This document shows, one piece after another, positions 49,466-57,172 of a stretch of 64,000 bases of DNA. The notes beneath the pieces are model-generated. The model did not search any database. It worked only from the letters and a program-made list of their open reading frames with translations, and was not told the origin of the DNA. Source of the stretch: Bradyrhizobium sp. YR681 (GTDB lineage Bacteria; Pseudomonadota; Alphaproteobacteria; Rhizobiales; Xanthobacteraceae). How positions within the stretch are numbered: position 1 is the first letter of the stretch; every line of letters starts with the position of its first letter. Position numbers and translations under genes: made by a program. The stretch spans positions 1 through 64,000 of the forward strand of contig NZ_AKIY01000209.1 in the NCBI RefSeq assembly GCF_000282615.1. Direction: 5' to 3'.

Positions 49466-49759
49466 ATGTATGCCGCCATCCGTCAGGCCAAGGCGAAAAG
49501 CGGGAGCGCGGAGGAACTGGCGCGCCGCATCAAGGACGGCGCCGTTCCGATCATCAGCGACGTCGACGGCTTCAGGGCCTATTACGTCGTCTATGCCGGC
49601 GACGATACGGTCACCGCGATCTCGATCTTCGACAAGTTCGAGCAGGCCGAGGAGGCGAACCGGCGCGCCATCGCCTGGATCGAGAAGGAAATCGGCCCGC
49701 TGCTCGCCGGCGACGCGCACGCAGCGGCGGGGCCGGTGATCGTGCATACGCTGGCGTGA
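49466..49759 (+). CDS. Small alpha/beta-barrel (ABM-like) protein, hypothetical
   Basis: This is a 97-residue protein. MYAAIRQAKAKSGSAEELARRIKDGAVPIISDVDGFRAYYVVYAGDDTVTAISIFDKFEQAEEANRRAIAWIEKEIGPLL follows the beta-alpha-beta-beta pattern of dimeric ferredoxin-like barrels such as antibiotic biosynthesis monooxygenases. No catalytic residue can be named. GGAGGAGGATGCC precedes the ATG at 49466. Monocistronic. Confidence 0.7.
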   Translation: MYAAIRQAKAKSGSAEELARRIKDGAVPIISDVDGFRAYYVVYAGDDTVTAISIFDKFEQAEEANRRAIAWIEKEIGPLLAGDAHAAAGPVIVHTLA

Positions 49760-49794
49760 GGTCTCGAGCTGCACGCTCTCGCCTCACATTCAAC

Positions 49795-49896
49795 TGTCAT
49801 CGCCCGCGAAGGCGGGCGATCCAGTATGCCGCGGCAATTGTTGGGAATCTCGACGTCTCTGGAATACTGGATGCCCCGCCTTTGCGGGGCATGACA
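49795..49896. repeat. Palindromic intergenic repeat (TGTCATCGYCCGCGAAGGCG family), copy 2
   Basis: This 102-bp element is bounded by TGTCAT and ATGACA, with GCGAAGGCGGGCGATCCAGTA and a complementary second half ending CCCGCCTTTGCGGGGC. It is related to the copy at 33384-33483. Confidence 0.75.
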
Positions 49897-49937
49897 GTTG
49901 TGTGTGGAGCGTGCGCTTTCCGCCAAACGCACGCCGC

Positions 49938-51383
49938 TCACAACTCCCTTGCATTCGAGAATGCGAAACTCGACACCCGCCGCGTCGTCTCGTCCAGGAT
50001 CAGCGTGCGCGTGATCGGCGGCTCGGCGCGCTGGGCGCAGTTCTCGCGTTCGCAGAGGCGGCAGTTGACGCCGATCGGCGTGCCCTCGGTTTTCTCCAGA
50101 TCCATGCCCGCGGCATAGACCAGGCGCGAGGCGTGGCGGATCTCGCAGCCGAGGCCGATGGCGAAGCGCGGCTGCGGCAGCGGATGCGGCGCGACGGGAC
50201 GGCGCACCATCTGCGCGATCGAGAAATAGCGCGTGCCGTCGGAGAGCTCGATCACCTGCTTGAGCAGGCGATCGGGCGTGTCGAAGGTCGAGTGCACGTT
50301 CCAGAGCGGGCAGGTGCCGCCGAATTTCGAGAACGGGAACGTGCCGGAGGAAAAGCGCTTCGAGACGTTGCCGGCATTGTCGACGCGCAAGAGGAAGAAC
50401 GGGATGCCGCGGGCGTTCGGCCGCTGCAAGGTGGTGAGGCGGTGGCAGACCTGCTCGAAGCCGGAATTGAAGCGCTGCGCCAGCAGATGGATGTCGTAGT
50501 TGAGCGCTTCGGCAGCAGCCAGAAATGCCGGGTAGGGCATCATCACGGCCGCTGCAAAATAGTTGGCGAGGGTAATGCGGAACAGACGCCGCGGCGTGTC
50601 GTCGAGCGGGCCGGCGCGGCCGATGATCGCCTCCAACTGCTGCGCGCATTCGCCAAGACCGAGCTGGAAAGCGAGCTGAAACGCGCGGCCGGGTGGATCG
50701 ACCAGCTCCGAGATCAGCAACTGGCGGCGGTGGCGGTCGAAGCGCCGCAGCGTCTCGCGCATGACGTCGACAGGCATGATGCGGGTCTGCACCGAATGCT
50801 TTTCGCGCAGGCGTGCGGCCAGCGCCGCATAGAGCCCTTCGGCCGGTACGTTCAGTTCATCGCGCAAGGCTTCTGCGGCCTGCTCGAGCTCCGGAAAATA
50901 ATTGCGGTTGGCCTCGATCAGCTCGCGCACGCGCTCGACCGGATTGGCCTCATAGCGCGTGCCGACGTCGCGGTCGGCCATCTGCGCCGCCGCCAGCGTC
51001 TCGCCCTGGCGGGCCTCGGTATAGGCCGCGTAGAGCCGCTGCAGCGCATGGGTGACGCCGGGGCAGAGCTCGGCGAGGTCGCGCAGTTCCTGCTTGGGCA
51101 CGTCGATCTGGCGGAACAGCGGGTCGGAGAAGATCTCGTTGAGTTCGGCGAAGAAGCGGTCCTCGTCGGCGGTGGCGAGGTCGCGCAAATCGAGGTCGTA
51201 GGTCTCGGCCAGCCGCAGCAGGATCTGGGCGGTCACCGGGCGCTGGTTGCGCTCGATCAGGTTGACGTAGCTTGGGGAGATGCCGAGCCCTTCGGCGATC
51301 TGGGTCTGCGACAGCCCCAATTGCTGCCGGATTCGCCGGAAGCGCGGGCCGACGAACAGTTTCTTCCCCGACACGGCGGGCAT
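49938..51383 (-). CDS. Short-chain fatty acyl regulator family (ScfR/RamB-like) Xre regulator
   Basis: This is a 481-residue regulator. The N-terminal Xre helix-turn-helix is FRRIRQQLGLSQTQIAEGLGISPSYVNLIERNQRPVTAQILLRLAETY. A central IrrE/ImmA-like domain follows (ANYFAAAVMMPYPAFLAAAEALNYDIHLLAQRFNSGFEQVCHRLTTLQ; no clear HExxH). The C-terminal ScfR domain has paired Cys residues (GVNCRLCERENCAQRA). Relatives control glyoxylate-shunt and methylcitrate genes. It is divergent from isocitrate lyase, supporting that role here. Confidence 0.88.
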   Translation of the reverse strand: MPAVSGKKLFVGPRFRRIRQQLGLSQTQIAEGLGISPSYVNLIERNQRPVTAQILLRLAETYDLDLRDLATADEDRFFAELNEIFSDPLFRQIDVPKQELRDLAELCPGVTHALQRLYAAYTEARQGETLAAAQMADRDVGTRYEANPVERVRELIEANRNYFPELEQAAEALRDELNVPAEGLYAALAARLREKHSVQTRIMPVDVMRETLRRFDRHRRQLLISELVDPPGRAFQLAFQLGLGECAQQLEAIIGRAGPLDDTPRRLFRITLANYFAAAVMMPYPAFLAAAEALNYDIHLLAQRFNSGFEQVCHRLTTLQRPNARGIPFFLLRVDNAGNVSKRFSSGTFPFSKFGGTCPLWNVHSTFDTPDRLLKQVIELSDGTRYFSIAQMVRRPVAPHPLPQPRFAIGLGCEIRHASRLVYAAGMDLEKTEGTPIGVNCRLCERENCAQRAEPPITRTLILDETTRRVSSFAFSNAREL

Positions 51384-51620
51384 TTGTCAGATCTCCAAGG
51401 GAACTATCGGCGCCATCAGGACAGTCTTACTGACCTATTTGTTACAAATTTTACAACATAACATCTATTACATGTTCTGATGTTACATGACATCACCAAT
51501 AAAAAACAAGCCATCTATCCGAAGTTTCCGTTTTCGCGTTTAGCTCCTGACACGCATTTCGCAATGCACTGTCAAGAATGTCGATGGCCTCATCGCCATC
51601 GTCAGCGAAAGGATCAGGAC
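51384..51620. promoter_or_regulatory. Divergent control region of the ScfR-like regulator and isocitrate lyase
   Basis: This 237-bp spacer contains an AT-rich block (about 51426-51520) that contrasts with the GC-rich surroundings. The heptamer TGTTACA occurs twice as a direct repeat, 41 bp apart (51440-51446 and 51481-51487), with TTACAACATAACA between them. These are candidate binding sites of the divergent regulator. Confidence 0.45.
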
Positions 51621-53255
51621 ATGAACTACCAGCCCCGTGGCATCAGCACTTTCCAGGCGCCGGCCTCGTATCAGAGCGAGATCGATGCGGCCCAGGCGCT
51701 CCTCGAGACCAAGCCGACCTGGAACGGGGTGACGGCCGAGCACGTCGCGCGCATGCGCCTGCAGAACCGTTTCAGGACCGGCCTCGACGTCGCCCGCTAC
51801 ACCGCGGCGCTGATGCGGGCCGACATGGCGGCCTATGACAACGACCCCACCAAGTACACCCAGTCGCTGGGCTGCTGGCACGGCTTCATCGCCCAGCAGA
51901 AGCTGATCTCGGTCAAGAAGCACTTCGGCGGCAAGACCGATCGCACCTACCTCTATCTCTCCGGCTGGATGATCGCGGCGCTGCGCTCCGAGTTCGGGCC
52001 GCTGCCCGACCAGTCGATGCACGAGAAGACCTCGGTGCCGGCGCTGATCGAAGAGCTCTACACCTTCCTGCGCCAGGCCGACTCCCGCGAGCTCAACGAC
52101 ATCTTCCGTTTGCTCGACAAGGCGCGCAAGGAAGGCGACAAGACCCGCGAGAAGGAGTTGATCGAGAAGATCGACAACTTCCAGACCCATGTCGTGCCCG
52201 TCATCGCCGACATCGACGCCGGCTTCGGCAATGCGGAGGCGACCTACCTGCTCGCCAAGAAGATGATCGAGGCGGGCGCCTGCGCGCTCCAGATCGAGAA
52301 CCAGGTCTCGGACGAGAAGCAGTGCGGTCACCAGGACGGCAAGGTCACCGTGCCGCATGACGTCTTCCTGGCGAAGATCCGCGCCTGCCGTCACGCCTTC
52401 CTCGAGCTCGGCGTCGAAGACGGCGTCGTCGTGACCCGCACCGACTCGCTCGGCGCCGGCCTGACGCAGCAGATCGCCGTCAGCCACAAGCCCGGCGACA
52501 TCGGCGACCAGTACAACAGCTTCCTCGACTGCGAGGAAATCACCGCGGAGAACGCCCGCAACGGCGACGTCATCATCAACCGCAACGGCAAGATGATGCG
52601 TCCGAAGCGGCTGCCCTCCAACCTCTACCAGTTCCGCCCGGGCACCGGTGAGGACCGCTGCGTGCTGGATTGCGTCACCTCGCTGCAGAACGGCGCCGAC
52701 CTGCTCTGGATCGAGACCGAGAAGCCGCATATCGAGCAGATCGCCAAGATGGTCGACCGAATCCGCAAGGTCGTGCCGAACGCCAAGCTCGCCTACAACA
52801 ACTCGCCGTCGTTCAACTGGACCCTCAACTTCCGTTGGCAGGTCTACGACGCGATGAAGGAAGCGGGCAAGGATGTCAGCAAGTACAACCGCGCCGAGTT
52901 GATGAAGCCGGAATATGACGAGACGCCGCTGGCGATCGAAGCCGACGAGCGCATCCGCACCTTCCAGGCGGATTCGGCCAAGCGCGCCGGCATCTTCCAC
53001 CACCTGATCACGTTGCCGACCTATCACACGGCGGCGCTCTCGACCGACAATCTCGCTCGCGAGTATTTCGGCGAGCAGGGCATGCTGGGCTACGTCAAGA
53101 ACGTCCAGCGCGCCGAGATACGTCAGGGCATCGCCTGCGCCAAGCACCAGAACATGGCCGGCTCCGACATCGGCGACGACCACAAGGAATACTTCGCGGG
53201 CGAAGCTGCCCTGAAGGCGGGCGGCGCCCACAACACGATGAACCAGTTCGGCTAA
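51621..53255 (+). CDS. aceA: Isocitrate lyase, long subtype
   Basis: This is a 544-residue enzyme of the longer bacterial isocitrate lyase subgroup. The active-site Cys235 lies in KQCGHQ, a variant of the usual KKCGH motif seen in this subgroup. Other family blocks are IADIDAGFGN (metal-binding Asp), RTDSLGAG and YNNSPSFNW. It splits isocitrate to glyoxylate and succinate, allowing growth on acetate or fatty acids, which fits the beta-oxidation genes elsewhere in the window. The ATG at 51621 follows AAAGGATCAGGAC; the frame open from 51480 is not needed. Confidence 0.95.
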   Translation: MNYQPRGISTFQAPASYQSEIDAAQALLETKPTWNGVTAEHVARMRLQNRFRTGLDVARYTAALMRADMAAYDNDPTKYTQSLGCWHGFIAQQKLISVKKHFGGKTDRTYLYLSGWMIAALRSEFGPLPDQSMHEKTSVPALIEELYTFLRQADSRELNDIFRLLDKARKEGDKTREKELIEKIDNFQTHVVPVIADIDAGFGNAEATYLLAKKMIEAGACALQIENQVSDEKQCGHQDGKVTVPHDVFLAKIRACRHAFLELGVEDGVVVTRTDSLGAGLTQQIAVSHKPGDIGDQYNSFLDCEEITAENARNGDVIINRNGKMMRPKRLPSNLYQFRPGTGEDRCVLDCVTSLQNGADLLWIETEKPHIEQIAKMVDRIRKVVPNAKLAYNNSPSFNWTLNFRWQVYDAMKEAGKDVSKYNRAELMKPEYDETPLAIEADERIRTFQADSAKRAGIFHHLITLPTYHTAALSTDNLAREYFGEQGMLGYVKNVQRAEIRQGIACAKHQNMAGSDIGDDHKEYFAGEAALKAGGAHNTMNQFG

Positions 53256-53285
53256 CCCATCACGCGCTTCGACAGGAGACTGACA

Positions 53286-53495
53286 ATGACCAAAGGCAGC
53301 AATTTCTGGGTGATCGGCGGCGAGTTCGGCTCGATGAACTTCCACAAGCTCGTGGAAGGCTCGGCCCAGGTGCAGGGTCCGTTCAAGACCCGCAAGGAAG
53401 CCGAAGATGCCTGGCGCTCGGTCTCGGAAGAGAACCGCCACAAGGCCGGCGTCCGCTTCTCGATCGTGGAAGAGCCGTCGCGGGTCTCGGCCTGA
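53286..53495 (+). CDS. DUF4170 small protein
   Basis: This is a 69-residue protein matching DUF4170 (FWVIGGEFGSMNFHKLVEGSAQVQGPFKTRKEAEDAWRSVSEENRHKAGVRFSIVEE), a short alphaproteobacterial family of unknown function. It lies 30 bp after isocitrate lyase and before a terminator, so it is likely co-transcribed. An AGGAGAC ribosome binding site is present. Confidence 0.85.
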   Translation: MTKGSNFWVIGGEFGSMNFHKLVEGSAQVQGPFKTRKEAEDAWRSVSEENRHKAGVRFSIVEEPSRVSA

Positions 53496-53542
53496 GGCCT
53501 TACCTGCCGGCCTGAACTAAGAAGACGTCCAAGGACGGAGGG

Positions 53543-53580
53543 TCCCATCCGGCGCAAGCCGGGTGGGATCGTCTGTTTTT
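53543..53580 (+). terminator. Terminator of the isocitrate lyase-DUF4170 unit
   Basis: TCCCATCCGGC-GCAA-GCCGGGTGGGA is an 11-bp stem with one G-T pair, followed by TCGTCTGTTTTT. It begins 47 bp after the DUF4170 stop codon. Confidence 0.85.
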
Positions 53581-53689
53581 GGCACAGGCGAGCCGGCTGT
53601 GGGCTGGTTAAGTCTCTGGAATTGTGGACCCTTTGCGGACCGTTTGGTTGCTGATAGGTTAACTTCAGCAAGTGAGGACGAGGCCGACA

Positions 53690-54244
53690 ATGTCAGAGCC
53701 CGAGACCAGCGGGACCCATCCCAGCCAGCCACGCCCGGTACGGCTGCGCGACGCGCTGCTGCGGGCACGGATCGAGGCCGCCGACCGGACCGGCGTGGTC
53801 GTCGACTTGCGGGACGCCGAAGTGGCGCGGCTCGAGATCCTCAACGACGCGCTCGATCCGCTGTTCGCCCAGGTGCCCGACCAGATCGACCTGTTCGACC
53901 GCGGCATCAGCCAGGGCGATACGCCCAGACTCTGGATCGACGTCGTCGCCCACATCATGATGGGGCGCGACAAGCGGCAATATCGCTTCGTCCAGGACAC
54001 CCGCTTCGGTCGCATCGTGCTCGCCGAATCGCACGACATTTCGGTGATCGTCGAGGCCGTCACCGACTATGTCGCCCGCCGCATGATCGAGCGCGAGCAC
54101 GCCATGGTGGTGTTGCCCGAGCCGCAAGCCCCGACTGTCGCGCCACCGCGCCGCTCGCGGTTCTGGCCGTTCGTGTTCGGCTTTGTGCTCGGTGCCGCCG
54201 CACTGTTCGGCGTTGCCGTGCTGGCGGCCCTGCGGAGCTGGTGA
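53690..54244 (+). CDS. Hypothetical protein with C-terminal membrane anchor
   Basis: This is a 184-residue protein. The body (RDALLRARIEAADRTGVVVDLRDAEVARLEILNDALDPLFAQVPDQIDLFDRGISQGDTPRLWIDVVAHIMMGRDKRQYRFVQDTRFGRIVLAESHD) is soluble. The last 25 residues are a transmembrane helix (FWPFVFGFVLGAAALFGVAVLAAL), so it is a tail-anchored cytoplasmic-facing protein. I do not recognise a named family. The ATG at 53690 (MSEPETSG) has GAGGACGAGG upstream. Confidence 0.65.
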   Translation: MSEPETSGTHPSQPRPVRLRDALLRARIEAADRTGVVVDLRDAEVARLEILNDALDPLFAQVPDQIDLFDRGISQGDTPRLWIDVVAHIMMGRDKRQYRFVQDTRFGRIVLAESHDISVIVEAVTDYVARRMIEREHAMVVLPEPQAPTVAPPRRSRFWPFVFGFVLGAAALFGVAVLAALRSW

Positions 54245-54254
54245 CCGTGGCGTC

Positions 54255-54341
54255 GTAGCCCGGATGGAGCTCAGCGCAATCCGGGGCCTTCGTGCAACGG
54301 ATACAGGCGTCCCGGATTGCGCTGCGCTCCATCCGGGCTAC
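54255..54341. repeat. REP-like palindromic element, family GTAGCCCGGATGGAGC, copy 2
   Basis: This 87-bp element has the same outer arms as copy 1; its left arm differs in GCTCAGC where the other copies have GCGAAGC. It lies between the convergent hypothetical and metallophosphoesterase genes. Confidence 0.85.
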
Positions 54342-54351
54342 GGACGGCCTG

Positions 54352-55233
54352 CTAAACCAACCTCGCATGCTTGATCTGCCGGATCTGAAATCCCGACCCC
54401 AGCCCCCGCACCGTCTGCTCGCAGCGCCAGCCGGCATTGTCCTTTTCGATCGTGAACAGGTTATACGCCGCCGCCGGGTAGTGCCCGTGCGCGAGCGCGG
54501 AGGCCGAGGGCACGCCGATCGCTGGAATATTGCCGTTCGGACCCTCGAACCACATCGTCGAATGAATGTGGTCGTGCCCGTGCAGGATCAGCTCGACGCC
54601 GTGGCGCTTCAAGAGCGCCAGCAGATCGGCCGAGTCCGTCATCCGCTTCAGGCGCGCGTCGGACTTGAGCGGATGATGCACCAGCAGCACGCGGAAGACG
54701 TCTTCAGTCGCGAGCCGTTCGAGAATATGTGCGAGCGCTGCGAGCTGATCGCGCCCGAGCGTGCCCGTCGCCATCAGCGGCCGGGTCGGCACCGCCGTGG
54801 ACAGGCTGATCAGGGCGAGCGGCCCGCGCCGGCGCACCGAGGGAAAGCCGATGCTGCCGTCGTCGCCGGCAAGATAGGGTGCAAAGGTCTCGCCGAACCG
54901 ATCAAAGGTGGCGCGGACATAGGCGTCGTGATTGCCGGGAATCGTGGTGACGCGGTCGGGCGGGCCGACGCCGTCGAGCCAGGCGCGCGCAGGGGCGAAC
55001 TCCGCCTCCAGCGCCAGGTTGACGAGATCGCCCGTCACCGCGATATGGTCCGGCGTCTGCGCCTTGACGTCGGCGACCAGGGCGTCGAGCACCTCGCGGC
55101 GCTGGTATTTGTGCCGGTTGCGCGTCCAGTTGACATAGCCGAACACACGCTTGCCCGCGAGCTCGATCAGCCGCGGCCTTGGCAGCGGCGGCAGATGCGG
55201 GTCGGACAGATGGGCGAGCGTGTAGGGAGCCAT
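54352..55233 (-). CDS. Calcineurin-like metallophosphoesterase
   Basis: This is a 293-residue cytosolic phosphoesterase. All metal-binding motifs are present in order: LSDPHLP, VTGDLVN, IPGNHDAYV, LVHHPL and LHGHDHIHS. The sequence fits the 3',5'-cyclic nucleotide phosphodiesterase-like branch (CpdA), but the substrate cannot be fixed. It is divergent from the Nudix gene with an 80-bp spacer. Confidence 0.88.
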   Translation of the reverse strand: MAPYTLAHLSDPHLPPLPRPRLIELAGKRVFGYVNWTRNRHKYQRREVLDALVADVKAQTPDHIAVTGDLVNLALEAEFAPARAWLDGVGPPDRVTTIPGNHDAYVRATFDRFGETFAPYLAGDDGSIGFPSVRRRGPLALISLSTAVPTRPLMATGTLGRDQLAALAHILERLATEDVFRVLLVHHPLKSDARLKRMTDSADLLALLKRHGVELILHGHDHIHSTMWFEGPNGNIPAIGVPSASALAHGHYPAAAYNLFTIEKDNAGWRCEQTVRGLGSGFQIRQIKHARLV

Positions 55234-55313
55234 GACGCGCGATTGCCTCGCTATTCGTTTGTTGTAATGGCAAGGTCGTGGGCGACGCGCAAGCGGGGCC
55301 TCAAGGGAGCCTG

Positions 55314-55805
55314 ATGGGGGATCGTCTCAACCGTATCCGACGAAAATTCGAGCCGCTGCTGCGGCGGATCTTCCATGCCTATTTCCTGCTGGTGCGCGGC
55401 ATGACGCTGGGCGTGCGCGCCGTGGTGCTGGATTCCGAGAACCGGGTGTTCCTGGTCAGGCACAGCTACATCACCGGCTGGTATCTGCCCGGCGGCGGCG
55501 TCGACCTCGGCGAGGCCATGGAACAGGCGATGCGGCGCGAGCTCAAGGAGGAGGGCGACATCGACCTCACCGGCGAGGCCGTGCTGCACGGCATCTTCCT
55601 CAACAGCCACGTCTCCCGCCGCGATCACGTCGCGGTCTATATCGTCAGGCAGTTCAGGCAGGATCGCGTTCCTGAGCCCAATCACGAGATCGTTGAATGC
55701 GGATTCTTCGCGATCGATGCGCTGCCCGAGGGGACCACGCACGGCACGCGGCAACGGCTCGCGGAAGTGCTCGACGGCAAGCCTGTGATTTCGACGTGGC
55801 GGTGA
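55314..55805 (+). CDS. Nudix hydrolase
   Basis: This is a 163-residue protein with the Nudix box GGGVDLGEAMEQAMRRELKEEGDI, including the catalytic REL.EE core; the Gly normally near the end of the box is replaced by Asp. It hydrolyses a nucleoside diphosphate linked to X. The N-terminus has an amphipathic stretch (RKFEPLLRRIFHAYFLLVRGM) that may touch the membrane. The start at 55314 follows AAGGGAGCC. Confidence 0.85.
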   Translation: MGDRLNRIRRKFEPLLRRIFHAYFLLVRGMTLGVRAVVLDSENRVFLVRHSYITGWYLPGGGVDLGEAMEQAMRRELKEEGDIDLTGEAVLHGIFLNSHVSRRDHVAVYIVRQFRQDRVPEPNHEIVECGFFAIDALPEGTTHGTRQRLAEVLDGKPVISTWR

Positions 55806-55849
55806 AGACGTCTTGCGCTGAAGCGTCCTGATGTCGAAGCAACCCGGCC

Positions 55850-56227
55850 CTAACCGCCGGGCTGGCCGCTGTCCTTCGTCTTCAGTTCCAGCGCCAGCAG
55901 GCTCTGTTCCTGGATCAACGCGCAGTTCTGCCGTTCCAATTTGTGCAGCCGCGCCGTCATGTTGTGCATGAACGCGAACACCACCAGGAACAGCGCGCCG
56001 AACATCACGACGAACGGAAACACGACGCCGGTCAGATGGCTGACGAGATAGGCGAGGCCGGGAAACAGCGTGAAGCCCGCGGGTATGATCGCCACCATGG
56101 ACAGCATCAGGAAATCGTAGAGGTCGAACTTGCCCTGCAACGTCTTCTTCAGCAGCACCAGCATGTAGATCAGCGCGAAGGCGGAGATGACGACGACGGT
56201 CTCTGCGCTCGGAAGGACGTTTGTCAT
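55850..56227 (-). CDS. DUF2304 membrane protein partner of the GT2 enzyme
   Basis: This is a 125-residue protein with three transmembrane segments (ETVVVISAFALIYMLVLLKKT, FLMLSMVAIIPAGFTLFPGLAYL, FPFVVMFGALFLVVFAFMH) and a C-terminal coiled coil (LHKLERQNCALIQEQSLLALEL). This pattern matches DUF2304, usually encoded beside GT2 glycosyltransferases that act on polyprenyl lipids. The start at 56227 has GGAGAGGAGGCGCC before it. It follows the GT2 gene by 64 bp on the same strand. Confidence 0.8.
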   Translation of the reverse strand: MTNVLPSAETVVVISAFALIYMLVLLKKTLQGKFDLYDFLMLSMVAIIPAGFTLFPGLAYLVSHLTGVVFPFVVMFGALFLVVFAFMHNMTARLHKLERQNCALIQEQSLLALELKTKDSGQPGG

Positions 56228-56291
56228 GGCGCCTCCTCTCCAGTTGTTCAAATGGATGACGGGATTGAAAATGGGCACGGCAAGCGCAGCG

Positions 56292-57074
56292 TCATGGCGA
56301 TCTCACCAGGCGCGCGAGCAGGATGTAGCCGAGCACGCGGATCATGTAGCTCGCCGACTTCAACCCGTCGATCGAGCTGACGCCGGTCTCGCGCGCGCGC
56401 ATCTCGACCGGCACCTCGTTCACCGTGAGTCCCGCGCGCATCGCCCAAGCCAGCGAGATCGGCTCCGGAAAATCCGTCGGATACGCTTTGGCGAAGAATT
56501 CGATGGCGGCGCGGTCCATCAGCCGCATGCCGCTGGTCGGATCGGTGATGCGGCCGCCGCCGCTGAACAGGCCGTTGAGCGCAAGCACGATCAGCCTGAT
56601 GCCGGCGCGCCGCATCCGCGTGGAGCAGAAGCCGGCATGGTCGATGAAGCGGCTTCCGATGGTGATGTTGGACGGTTGCTTTCGATAGGCGTTCAGCAGC
56701 GTCTCGATGGCGCGCGGATCGTGCTGGCCGTCGCCGTCGATCTGGATGCAGAAGTCGAAATCCTGTCGCGCCGCGTATTTGATGCCGGTCTGGACGGCGC
56801 CGCCGATGCCGAGATTCTGAGCGAGGCGGGCAACCCGCGAACGGCAGCCTGCGACCGCGGCTGTCGTGTCCGACGAACCGTCGTCCACCACCAGGGTGTG
56901 GTAGCCGCAGCCGGTTGCCGCGATCTCGCCGAGCAGACCGCCGATCGAGGCCTCCTCGTTGAAGCAGGGAATGATGAGCAGGACTCGCGACGCGCCGTGC
57001 TGCGGTGCGGCGGCACCGTCGTGGCACGTGTCGGTTGAACCCAAGCCTGAACCCACCATGCCCATGTCGGCCAC
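56292..57074 (-). CDS. GT2 family glycosyltransferase (dolichol-phosphate mannosyltransferase-like)
   Basis: This is a 260-residue GT-A enzyme. Nucleotide-sugar motifs are IPCFNEEASIGGLL, VVDDGSSDTT, IQIDGDGQHDP (the DxD metal site) and GSRFIDHAGF. There is no transmembrane region, so it is a soluble or peripheral transferase of the polyprenyl-phosphate type, presumably working with the DUF2304 protein. Translation starts at GTG 57074 with a GGAGGTGAGG ribosome binding site; an ATG at 57065 is possible. Confidence 0.88.
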   Translation of the reverse strand: MADMGMVGSGLGSTDTCHDGAAAPQHGASRVLLIIPCFNEEASIGGLLGEIAATGCGYHTLVVDDGSSDTTAAVAGCRSRVARLAQNLGIGGAVQTGIKYAARQDFDFCIQIDGDGQHDPRAIETLLNAYRKQPSNITIGSRFIDHAGFCSTRMRRAGIRLIVLALNGLFSGGGRITDPTSGMRLMDRAAIEFFAKAYPTDFPEPISLAWAMRAGLTVNEVPVEMRARETGVSSIDGLKSASYMIRVLGYILLARLVRSP

Positions 57075-57172
57075 GTCCGCCTCACCTCCAAAATCCCCAC
57101 CTTGCTATACTTGCCGGTGCTTTTCCTGTACAGGCGGCGGGCTATTTCAAGCTGTGCAGGGCCGCCCGGCGA

